NCBI GenBank assembly: GCA_036898135.1
Contig: CM072514.1
Span: 83,058,435-83,122,434 of the forward strand
Direction: 5' to 3'
DNA: 64,000 nucleotides
Origin: Oncomelania hupensis
Taxonomy: Eukaryota > Mollusca > Gastropoda > Littorinimorpha > Pomatiopsidae
Positions 1-9,492 of the stretch are shown one piece after another. Under the pieces are notes generated by a model, which did no database searches, was not told the origin of the DNA, and saw nothing but the letters and a program-made list of their open reading frames with translations. The position numbers and the translations under genes were made by a program. How positions within the stretch are numbered: position 1 is the first letter of the stretch; every line of letters begins with the position of its first letter.

Positions 1-224
1 AAGCAGCAAGCGTCGTTGTTGATGTCATCAAGGTGCATGGTTAATATCACCATCTTCCTGTGAATAAGAGTGCCTTTGTTACGTGAGTCTTTAAAATTTA
101 ATAATCTTCGTCATCTCGTAAGACTGTTTTTTTGTTCGTTTGGTTTTTAAACATATATTAAGTTATTAAACTATGCATTGTTAGATTTTAAATAATGCTT
201 TCTGCCTGTCTGTTTTGCATGTAG

Positions 225-2264
225 ATGAGGATCTCCTTGAGCCACGAGCGGATGTACCGCGACGTAGGTACCATGGTTCGATTCCCAGAGTTCCCTTGCA
301 CCAACAGCAGCACGTTCAGCCTGCACTTAGGTCGAGGCGTGGGTTTTGTGGCGGAACCTCGGTCTTCGTCTTCTCTGCCTGGTACCTTGTCTTACAGCAA
401 CTCCTGGCAAGTTCCCTGTTGTTCCTCTTCGACTACCTTCGCCAGCTACCATCTTCATCCTAGTTCTGGAAGCTCGTCCATGGGCTTTAGCACGGCGGCG
501 GAAATGCGCAGCTCGTACATGTCTGAGGCCATGCCCCACAATCCCAATAACTCAGGCAGCCAATTTCTTTCCACGTCCACAGCCAACAAAGGTTTCCACA
601 ACGTCAATCCCGATGACGATACGTCCGAAGAGAGCGAGCAGAGTCAGCGTTTGGTCATGGACAGCCGTCGTGGCACCATGGAGCAAAGTCAGGCAGAGAG
701 CATGGACAGTAGACGCAATAATTTGGTCTCACCAGACACCCCTGAGAGTAGTCGCGGTATTACGGTTTTATCAGACACCGTTGAAAGTAGACGCGGTACT
801 ATGGCCGCACCAGAAAGTAGACGTGAAACTTTGGCCAGGTCAGACACTACTGAAAGCAGACGCAGTAATTTTGGTAGATCAGACACCACTGAAAGTAGGC
901 GCAGTAATCTGGCCCGATTTGAACCTGATGAAAATGAACCGGGTACGTCTGCTCAGTCTTTTAGGGGCAATGCGGGCTTGTGCATGGATGCCCGACAATC
1001 AGAGGGTGGTCAGTCTTATAGCATCAACATGGTGCAGGAAGAGAAAATGGACATTGATGAAATTCGCAGCAGATATCCATACCCTTGCTCCTCATTGGGA
1101 TGTAATCCTTGTGTCCCGGTGTCCACTTGCGGCAAATCTGCTGCTCCGTGCACTGACGTATGCGCTCAGGTACCTCACTATTCCGTCGCTACAGATTGCC
1201 CTCGCAGTTCAGGTTACGGTGGCACCTTGCCTATCACCACCGTCACCTACCAGACTTACAGCACATGCGCTCCCCCAGGAACTTGCACCAACGGTCCATG
1301 CTCCTTTCCCGCCACCTTCCCTCCCAATACTTGCATTGGTGGTGGTGGCTGCGGAGTAGGATATCCCAACATTTGTATATCTGGGCCGGGAACGTCGCAG
1401 GGGATGTCCAGAAGCAGCAGCTGCCACAGCTGTTGTCATCAATCTCAGCCATGTCAATCACAGCCATGCCAATCACAGCCTTGCCAGACGCGACCTTGTC
1501 AAACGCGGCCTTGCCAAACGCGAGGACGGAGCAAGAGTCATGGCCGTGGCAAGAGAAGTAAAAGCAAGCGCAAATCCAGTAGACGTAAGAGCAAGTGTAC
1601 CACCTGTTCTAGCTCCACTCACAGCTCGCGGGGCAGCTGCACCAATCAAACCTGTCCCATTAGGAGAGGTAGCTACGTTCAGCACCAGGTCTGTGGCGGG
1701 AGAGGCAACCCTTGCTGTCCAAACAGTTCTTGCTGTACCCGAGGAAACTCGTTCTGCGGTAGCGGCTCTTGCACTCCCAAGACAACCAAAGGAAACTCAT
1801 ATTGTCCTAAGGGCTCTTGTCCCACGGGAAGGGCAACCTGTTATCAGCAGCCGATGTGTTGTGGCAACCCTTGTTCACATCCATGTTCTAGTAGGATCAA
1901 CATGGTCTGTGGAGGAAGCACTTGTTGCGGAGTCTATAATACGAAGTCTAAGGCAAACACTAGTGGTGGACAAAAACCGACATGCTCCGGCAGAAATAAA
2001 TTGTGCTTGCAACAACCGGCCTGCCCGGGCACCTTCTTGCAGCAGCTCAGCCTGTGTCCGGAAGTGACACGCTTGATGAGCGGTCTGAACCTCATGTCTA
2101 ACCCCCAGAATAGCTGCCATAGTCTGAGGAACACCTGCGGTCCCTGCTACCCTCGCCCCAGCTGTTCCTGCTGCCCTCCGGGCACAGCCAGGTGTCGCGC
2201 GCGCCGTCCCTTGCCGCTCATGCCTAAATGCACACGCAGTGGCAAGATCTATGGATGGGGGTAA
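225..2264 (+). CDS. Cysteine/serine-rich low-complexity protein, terminal exon (679 codons)
   Basis: Open for 679 codons from an ATG at 225 to TAA. The ATG directly follows a pyrimidine-rich tract ending in TAG, so this may be a terminal coding exon with earlier exons outside the window. Residues 1-130 are Ser/Thr-rich. Residues 146-230 carry about six degenerate ESRR-centred repeats of roughly 13 residues. Residues 280-400 are Cys/Gly/Pro-rich. Residues 407-432 are pentapeptide repeats of the QPCQS/RPCQT type. Residues 433-457 are a very basic Arg/Ser/Lys tract. The rest is Cys-rich with many CC and CxxC pairs. There is no signal peptide, membrane segment or enzyme motif. Composition resembles structural Cys-rich proteins such as keratin-associated or sperm outer-dense-fibre proteins, but I do not recognise a family. 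Overlapping long frames in the same span look like composition shadows. Confidence 0.7.
   Translation: MRISLSHERMYRDVGTMVRFPEFPCTNSSTFSLHLGRGVGFVAEPRSSSSLPGTLSYSNSWQVPCCSSSTTFASYHLHPSSGSSSMGFSTAAEMRSSYMSEAMPHNPNNSGSQFLSTSTANKGFHNVNPDDDTSEESEQSQRLVMDSRRGTMEQSQAESMDSRRNNLVSPDTPESSRGITVLSDTVESRRGTMAAPESRRETLARSDTTESRRSNFGRSDTTESRRSNLARFEPDENEPGTSAQSFRGNAGLCMDARQSEGGQSYSINMVQEEKMDIDEIRSRYPYPCSSLGCNPCVPVSTCGKSAAPCTDVCAQVPHYSVATDCPRSSGYGGTLPITTVTYQTYSTCAPPGTCTNGPCSFPATFPPNTCIGGGGCGVGYPNICISGPGTSQGMSRSSSCHSCCHQSQPCQSQPCQSQPCQTRPCQTRPCQTRGRSKSHGRGKRSKSKRKSSRRKSKCTTCSSSTHSSRGSCTNQTCPIRRGSYVQHQVCGGRGNPCCPNSSCCTRGNSFCGSGSCTPKTTKGNSYCPKGSCPTGRATCYQQPMCCGNPCSHPCSSRINMVCGGSTCCGVYNTKSKANTSGGQKPTCSGRNKLCLQQPACPGTFLQQLSLCPEVTRLMSGLNLMSNPQNSCHSLRNTCGPCYPRPSCSCCPPGTARCRARRPLPLMPKCTRSGKIYGWG
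1443..1520 (+). repeat. 15-bp coding repeat encoding Cys-Gln-x-x-Pro pentapeptides
   Basis: About five consecutive 15-bp units encode QPCQS then RPCQT pentapeptides at residues 407-432 of the Cys-rich protein. The units drift from a CAGCCATGT type to a CGGCCTTGC type, so the array probably grew by slippage within the exon. Confidence 0.75.
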
Positions 2265-3467
2265 AGTCGGCGTGCCTGTCTTCTTTCGGGAATTCATACA
2301 ATTCATGTGCATGCTCTGCAAATGGTCATATGGTCTTTTAAGTTTTATGGGACGTAGTTCACTGCCAGGTGTGGGATCCGCGTGGGAAGAGGCCGGTGAG
2401 CAAGGACGGAGGTAGCCACGATTGCAGTACGCATACTTTGCAGCGTGTTGACTTTGTCATGGATGTATGGTGAAAATGCAAGGTAGGTCATAGTCATTCT
2501 GTACCAAACCTATAGTCAGTTTTCACCCGTGTCTGACCAAGCATCCTGACGTGGCTGCAGCGATATAAAAGGAACAGACTAGGTAATAAAGTGTGCACAC
2601 ATACACGAGTAGGATTTGCATCTCGTCATATTCCAAACGATGTATGTTAAACATTGGATCTCGAGATGTTAGCATTTGATGAAGATTTCGAATGCTGGAA
2701 ATGTACAGACAATTAAGTCAGCGAACATCGGAGAACTTGAGAGTTCTAATCACCGCTGTGTGTAGATGGTGTTTATAAATGTACCCGCTGGACAGTTGAC
2801 TTCTCATGCACTAGGAGTTTCATCGTATTTCTTGTTGACTGACTGACTGATGGCTCGGGCTTCCTCTGTTTATGACTTGTCATGCTTCATAACATTCATT
2901 CTATTTCTGATAGACAGGCTGACCATGACAGACATTATTCACTATTCCTCATCAAATGAGGAAGCATGATTTTGGGGACTTGTCGACGAATTCATTGTTT
3001 TCATTTAATCTTCATTGTAATCGGACTGCGACTGTGACTAGTTTTACTTTCAAGGATCTGCTGGACAATGTGGCTGCTTATGACAAGAAAAATGCTCATA
3101 GTCCTTCTTGCCCAATGTTTGTAGTAGGGTGGGATTCACTGTGAGATGTTGAGTAGCTTCATGCCAAGGGTTCAGCGTTGTGCAACGCATGGGTCTGCCA
3201 TTAGCATATAAAGGGACGGTTGATCCTTTTCATCATGCTTATTATATTACATCGTTCGTACTTCATTGTTTTATTTATTTGTTTCTTTATTTTATTTATT
3301 TATTTCTTTATTATAGTACATGACAAACCAGGGTCAACGTTTCCAAGCTTATTTACGGAGTATTCGTCAGAGAATGTGTGTTGGTTATTCGCACAGATCA
3401 TGTACAGTCTGTGCATTTGACATTGTTGACGTGCATACTTGCATGCCTTGTAGGGCCTATAAATAAA
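2265..3467 (+). other. Probable 3' UTR of the Cys-rich gene with two poly(A) signals
   Basis: No convincing coding sequence follows the stop codon. AATAAA hexamers lie at 2585-2590 and 3462-3467, both on the gene strand, so alternative polyadenylation is possible. The extent is inferred. Confidence 0.45.
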
Positions 3468-3480
3468 GCTTTTACATACA

Positions 3481-4830
3481 ATCTAGGTGACAACTTCGAA
3501 GCTGACTGTGATTAGTTCTCTTGTGATTATCTGTGAAAGGTATTTGAGACTTGATTGACCTGATTTAGCTTTATTTATTAACCAAACTTAAATAATTCGT
3601 ATTTATTCAGCTTTTCAGAACAACTTGCATGAGCAATAGCTGTGATAATCTGGTATTTGTCTGTGTACCATTCTCTGCTTCCGTCTGCCCACCCGTAAAT
3701 GTTGAATAACAACACTGTTGAGGGCTGAGATTAATTCAATCTTTCTGCACTGAATGTTCTTTTAATCAGTTTCCATCACTCAAGGTCAAACAAAGTCAAG
3801 ACCACATCTAAAACACTGAAATTTAGACAAATTACAGTGTCTATGTCGTGTTAAGGTCAGTTCTTACATTTATAGTAACTAAACACAATATTAAAAAAAC
3901 TCTCAAAGTTAAGTGTATTATAATTAATTACAATATATTAAAGTAGCCCCTTTAGCTCTTGAATTTGCTAATTTGTCGAAATTTTGATATTTTCAATCAA
4001 ATAATTTTTCTTTTCAATTTCCATGTGCAAAACATGTTTTTCAGTAGTTGGTTAATGTACGCTTGTTGCGAGAACTCTCCTGAATTCTTTAACATGATTA
4101 ACATGCCATGTGTTTGCACGTTTCACTTTAAGTTATCTGATGCTTTAGTCACTTAATTAATTAGTAGTAGTCAATGTTCAAATAACAGCAATTATTTTTT
4201 TTTGTTCATAGGGTAATTATTATAATACTTCGGTGTATGTCAGTATATTCTATTCTTATCGCAATTTTAGACACACGTTATAATTATAGAAACGTTTATT
4301 TAAATATATTAGTTAAAGTAATCTTATATGTCTAATGGGATAGAGATTAAGCAATTTTTGATAGGCATAATTTTAAAAAAAATTTTAAAGGCATTTTTGC
4401 ACCTTATTATTATATTAATAATTTGTTTCTGAAACTACGCCAATACTAACACCATTGGGTGGTGGCTTTGTACATTAATTGTGCATACATGGTCATGTTT
4501 TTATTTAGAAATGTATTTTTCACCATTTTATTGTTATTTTAATATAGCTAGGTACATTTTTTGTTTGTTTTTTGACTCGACACAAGTTTAGGTTTCTCAC
4601 AAAGTGTTGTATCTTTTTATTTGTTGCATACATTTCATTTTGAAACCTGATCATATATATTGTTCTCTGTGATAATGCATGTGTCCTCCTGCACTGAATT
4701 ATTCAAGGGTTCATTATCGTATTGTGATACTATTTTATTATTAAATGTACACATATTTTTGAGACTTACACAAATCTGTACCACCGTTTTAAGGAGAATG
4801 GATCGTTGACTGACCGATGTATATTATTAC
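3481..4830. other. AT-rich intergenic stretch, nothing recognised
   Basis: Only short AT-rich frames are present. I see no coding, tRNA-like or terminal-inverted-repeat signature. Confidence 0.5.
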
Positions 4831-4831
4831 A

Positions 4832-4905
4832 CACACAGAGACATGCATGCGTTCTCACACAACCGCACACACACACACACACATACACACACACACGGCC
4901 AAACA
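4832..4905. repeat. (CA)n microsatellite
   Basis: Interrupted CA/ACAC dinucleotide run. Confidence 0.9.
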
Positions 4906-5129
4906 CACACCCACATAAATCATGATACATGTACTAGACTCTACTCAGTCGTAATGCTGCATGAATTTCCTAATGAAGATACATTTTGGGGTTGGGAGGG
5001 AGGAAAAACAGACTTGGCCAAAAAAAATTCTGTCCCGCTACTGTTTCTGTATGTTTATTTATAGGACGGGAAAGGTGACTTATGGTAGGTATATATCTCC
5101 ATTTGCAGTCGGCATTTGCAGGTGGTGTC

Positions 5130-5935
5130 AAGCCTTTGAACAGCTGGTACAGAGAGGAACAAGAACCTGAACAACTGGTACAGAGGCTTGACACCACCTC
5201 CAGAGCCTATGGAATGGAAATAAGTGCATAGAAGACCAAAATGATGACCAACAACACCAATGTCATCAACATAGACATCAAAGTCCAAGGCCAATCCCTC
5301 AACACAGTGCATAGTTTCAAATATTTAGGAGCCATTGTTTCAGACAATGCGTCCCGACAGGCCAGGAAGTCCTCTCAGGATCGCACAAACAACTGCTGCC
5401 CTGGCGAGATTAAAGCCAATTTGGAAAGACAGGACCATCAGTCTACATTCCAAGGTAAGGCTGCTGCGCTCCCTTGTCATCTCCATCTTCCTATATGCTT
5501 GCGAAACATGGACCCTCACAGCAGATCTCCAACGAAGAATACAAAGCATGGAGATGAGGTGCTATAGAAGACTTCTGGGCATTTCCCATACCTGCAGCAC
5601 ATCACCAACGACGAAGTCCGACATTCCATCACACAAGCCTTTGGATAACACGATGATCTGCTCACAGTGGTGAAAAAATGGAAACTCCGATGGTATGGCC
5701 ACGTCACCAGATCATCAGGTCTTGCAAAGACCATCCTGCAAGGCACAGTGCAAGGAGGTAGAAGCAGAGGGAGACCGAAAAAGAGGTGGGAGGACAACAT
5801 TCGAGATTGGGCTGGTTTGACACTGAGCGAAACAATCAGGGTTGCTGAGGACAGGAAAAGATGGAGTACGCTGGTTAAACGATCATCTGTGGTGCCCCTA
5901 CGACCTCCGAGTTACGGTATAGGATAGGATAGATA
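5130..5935 (+). mobile_element. LINE family 1 fragment: reverse transcriptase C-terminal part, (GGATA)n tail
   Basis: Broken frames read through pieces such as [28 protein letters not shown] and [13 protein letters not shown], typical of the region after the reverse transcriptase palm in many invertebrate non-LTR retrotransposons. The 3' end runs into ggataggata, the tail seen at every family 1 copy here. It is 5' truncated and has several stops and frameshifts. Clade not assigned. Confidence 0.8.
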
Positions 5936-6129
5936 GGCAGTCGGCTTCCACACAAGTGTGGGTCCAGTCTCCCATACGCTTATGTGTTCGGAGACGTTAA
6001 ACCTTACCAACTAAACACACAAGTGTGGACTACCACGCTTCCATGACTGGATTAGATTAGTAAAGAGTAATGATTGGATTAGTAAAGTGAACTTTAATTT
6101 CCTTGGTAAGGATAACTTTGGCAAGTAAT

Positions 6130-6395
6130 ATAAGGCATTAATTCGACCTCGCTTAAACTTATACGAATGCTGTGTGGTGTCCAGTGTTCAAGTGGCAATC
6201 GATATGTTAAGAGTTCAGAGACGAGCCACAAAGGTGCTGAAAAAATGTTATTCGGTGTCTTACGCAGAGAGATTGAAGTATCTCAAAGATAGATGGAGTA
6301 CGCTGATTAAACGATCGTCTGAGATGACCCAACAACCTTCAAGCATAGAGTATCTATGCTTCAAGTTACCGGATAGGATAGGATAGGATACGATA
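6130..6395 (+). mobile_element. Chimeric LINE 3' scraps ending in (GGATA)n
   Basis: The left half reads VQRRATKVLKK and SYAERLKYLK, a CR1/jockey-type reverse transcriptase C-terminal signature. It fuses to a family 1 end (RWSTLIKRSS) and a ggata repeat tail at about 6370-6391. It is a composite of two truncated insertions or a template-switch product. Confidence 0.6.
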
Positions 6396-6429
6396 CGCCT
6401 AGTCCAGAGTGAGCTCCCTTCGTTTGTGC

Positions 6430-6569
6430 GCATGCACTCTTGTGATGATTAGACTGTAATGGAGAAGTAGCGGGGAATTCTTCGAACACAGCGGAACTGA
6501 AAGTACTCGTGGTTAGTGACTTTTGCTTTGGATTGTTCATCTCAATCGCTGGACCTACGCATTTGAAAG
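6430..6569 (+). promoter_or_regulatory. Candidate promoter / non-coding first exon of the MOV10-like gene
   Basis: A TGCGCATGCA motif (NRF1-like) at about 6427 is followed by about 140 bp without LINE similarity, ending in a good splice donor (AAAG|gtaatt at 6570). The first coding exon at 9182 starts with ATG immediately after a splice acceptor, which requires an upstream non-coding exon. This position is an inference; no transcript evidence is available. Confidence 0.3.
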
Positions 6570-7054
6570 GTAATTCAGTTAATTAGTTCATGCCTAACTT
6601 GGTAGTTCATTGTCGTGGTTCGTAATGTAAGGAGATCAATGAACAATTTTTTCTTTTAAAAAAAAAAAAAGAAAAAAAAAAGTTATGGGTGGGTGTTGAG
6701 TTTGCAGTCTTGTTCAAGTTGTAGCGGTAGAAAGGGGAAAAACGCATGGAGTTTGTTTCTAAACTGAGGTATTTGGTATAATTTTACAACATGAAAACAC
6801 TGAAATTGTAACGAGAAAGCGTGGAGAAAGAATGGAGAAATTCTACAAATTAATAGAGTATGACTATGAGTAATAACTAAATAAGAAGACCATATGTAAC
6901 TTTGTAAGTTACATTTTTTCATAGGCATAAAAGATACATGGTTTGTTTGCATGACTTTTAAATGTCACCAGCTTTGTCTTATTTTAATTTTCAATTTAGT
7001 CAGTTTTTGATACTATGCCCATGTGGATGTAACTTTTTTTTTTATTGTAAGATC
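6570..7054. other. AT-rich stretch, nothing recognised
   Basis: Contains an A-rich run near 6658-6680. No feature supported. Confidence 0.4.
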
Positions 7055-7435
7055 AGATCCTATCCTCGGACAGGTCTATCCTTTCCCGTAGGCGTAACTT
7101 GAAAGTCGTTGGGACACCACAGATGATCCATCTTTCTTTGTCCTCAGCAACCCTCATGGCTTTGTTTGCTTAGAGTCAAACCAGTCCATTCTCAAATGTT
7201 GTCCTCCCACCTCTTTTTCTGTCTCCCTCTTCTTCTTCCTCCTTGCACCGTGCCTTGTAGGATGGTCTTTGCAAGGCCTGATGCTTTGGTAATGTGGCCA
7301 TACTATCGGAGTTTACGTTTCTTCACCGCTGCGCGAGCATGTCATCGTGTTGTCCAATGGCTTGTGTGATGGTCTGTCGGACTTCGTTGTTGTTGATGTG
7401 CTGGGTATAGAAAATGCCCAGAAGATCAGATGGGT
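7055..7435 (-). mobile_element. LINE family 1 3'-end fragment, reverse orientation
   Basis: The reverse complement matches the last third of family 1 ([15 protein letters not shown] segment, then (GGATA)n seen here as tatcctatcc at the left end). Frames are broken and it is 5' truncated at the TQHINN-type segment. Confidence 0.75.
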
Positions 7436-7559
7436 GACATAAACAAGTCAAGAATGAAGAAATCTTTATTCAAACAAGAAAATTACAAAAAGAAGTGAAA
7501 ATGTAGTATAATTATAATAATATAGCAAAGGAAGATATGTGTAAGACTAAGAGCCTTTG

Positions 7560-8030
7560 GAATGGAAATGAGAGTAGAGTACGGCCATTCAGTCTGGCAG
7601 CCCAACCTTAAGACGCTCTGTGGTGAGGTTAAGATGTGCAGAGGAGAGCAATCAAGCTTTTTGCCTCAATTAAAGACAAGCCATACCCCGAGCGACTAGC
7701 TGCCCCGAGGCTGCCTAGTATTGAACACCGTTGTAAGAGAGGGGACATGATCGATGTCTACAAGTACATTCATGGCATCTACGACACAGACAGGCCACAG
7801 CTGGAGCGATTCCAGGGCAGAGACACGAGGGGGCACAGCAAAGGTACGCCGCGGACTCAACGTCAGGCAAAACTTCTTCTCGTAGAGAGTTGTATCCACC
7901 TGGAATGCCCTCCCTGACGAAGTGGTGACAGCCCCTTCAGTAATTGCCTTCAAGAACAGGCTGGACACCCACTGGAGCGATCTGCCATCCCTCCATGATC
8001 CCCAATGTCATCTATAGGAAATAACTAATA
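7560..8030 (+). mobile_element. CR1/jockey-like LINE C-terminal fragment
   Basis: Frames contain MQRRAIKLFASIKDKPYPER, KRGDMIDVYKYIHGIYD, TRGHSK and, after a frameshift, a W-N-x-L-P-D-E-V-V type end followed by AFKNRLDTHW. These are hallmarks of the extreme C-terminus of CR1-like reverse transcriptase proteins. Not intact. Confidence 0.75.
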
Positions 8031-8179
8031 TAAAGACTATTTAAAATTGCCACCTTTAGTTACTTAAACAAGATAATAAAGGCCACGCATGCCACAGTTA
8101 ATAATAATTTAGCAATCAACATTAGAACTGATGAACTGGCCATCCGGCCTCAAACATTGAAAACATCAAGTAAGTAATT

Positions 8180-8880
8180 AAGACCAAAATGATTACCAAC
8201 ACCAATAGCATCAACACGGACATCAAAGTCCAAGGCCAATCCCTCAGCACAGTGCGCAGCTTAAAATATTTGCTGCAACAGTATCTCACAATGGGTCCCA
8301 ACAGGAAGTGCTCTCCAGAATAGCTACTGCCATGACATGTTTGAAGCCCATTTGAAAAGACAAAACCATCAGTCTACACTCCAAGGTTAGGCTGCTGCGC
8401 TCCCTTGTCATCTCCGTCTTCCTATACTCTTGTGAAACATGGACCATCACACTCCACAGCAGATCTACAACGAAGAATACAAAGTGCATGGAGATAAGAT
8501 GCTACAGAATACTTCTGGGCATTTCCTATACACAGCACATCACCAATGATGAAGTCCAACAGACCATCACACATGCCATTGGACAACACAAAATCATGCT
8601 CACAGTGGTGAAGAAACGGAAACTCCGATGGTATGGCCTTATCACCAGAGCATCAAGCCTTGCAAAGGCCATCCTGGAAGGCATCATGCAAGGAGACAGA
8701 AAAAGAGGGAGACTGAAAAAGGGGTGGGAGGACAACATTCGAGAATGGACTGGCTTGACATAACACTGTGCGAAGCCATGAGGGTTGCTGAGGATAGTAA
8801 AAGATGGAGTATGCTAGTTAAATGATCATCTGTGGTGCCCCAATGACTTATGACTATGAGTTACAGGATGAGGATAGGAT
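8180..8880 (+). mobile_element. LINE family 1 fragment
   Basis: Similar to the copy at 11440-12536, starting at the TKMxTNTN segment and running to the ggatgaggataggat tail. Stops and small deletions are present, including a lost stretch after the SDN-like position. Confidence 0.8.
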
Positions 8881-9059
8881 AGGAGAGAAAGATTAAACTG
8901 TTAACCTTACCAGCAAATTTGAACGACCTTTTTTTTAAAAAACATTTATAACACTTTATAGTTATTGTTAATTATTGTTGCTAATTTTGAGTATCAGTAT
9001 TGTTTATTTTGTGAAATGAACAATTAAAAAGTTGGGGTCTCCATTTTCAAAGTCAAATG

Positions 9060-9092
9060 CTCTCTCTCTCTCTCTATCTATCTCTCTTTCTA

Positions 9093-9133
<41 letters not shown>

Positions 9134-9146
9134 TTCTCTCTCTTTC
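9060..9146. repeat. (CT)n microsatellite
   Basis: An interrupted CT run immediately upstream of the first coding exon of the MOV10-like gene; part of its polypyrimidine tract lies downstream. Long frames on both strands here are microsatellite artefacts. Confidence 0.9.
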
Positions 9147-9181
9147 GGTGCATACTTTCCTTTTTAAATTCACTGTTGCAG

Positions 9182-9492
9182 ATGTCTGTTATGAGCGCTT
9201 TGGGAGATGGTGGAGACATTTTGCACAACCACGTCAACTTTCAACCCCCAGGAGGCCACCACTCATCAAACATGGCCTCTGATCAGCAATTGTACTGGCC
9301 AGCAAGCATAACCAGTTATATTTTGGCAGAGAAAGAGTCGGACAGTTTGCTGCCCGATGGCATTTACCAACAGGTAGGATCCCTTGACCTGTTCGTCTGC
9401 GTGTACTGCAAGGAGAACAACATCACAAAAGTCCAGATTGAAAGCCACATCACATCAATCAAACATAGAGCTGTGTCCTGTGTTGCCAAGAA
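9182..9492 (+). CDS. MOV10: MOV10-like coding exon 1: start codon and C2H2-like finger
   Basis: Starts with ATG right after a ttgcag acceptor and ends AA|gtaagt, leaving two bases of a codon. It encodes residues 1-103. CVYC followed by HITSIKH gives a C-x2-C...H-x5-H pattern, as expected for the N-terminal zinc-binding region of MOV10 proteins. A second in-frame ATG is four codons downstream; the first was chosen because it opens the exon. Confidence 0.8.

Noticed and set aside
1..81. Upstream exon of the Cys-rich gene ending at gtgagt near 81
   Set aside because: A donor-like site exists, but no frame gives a convincing coding exon and nothing confirms the join.
346..1359. 337-codon frame overlapping the Cys-rich exon
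   Set aside because: Starts at TTG, has no repeat logic of its own and lies wholly in another frame of the longer ATG-started frame with clear peptide repeats; best explained as a shadow of biased composition.
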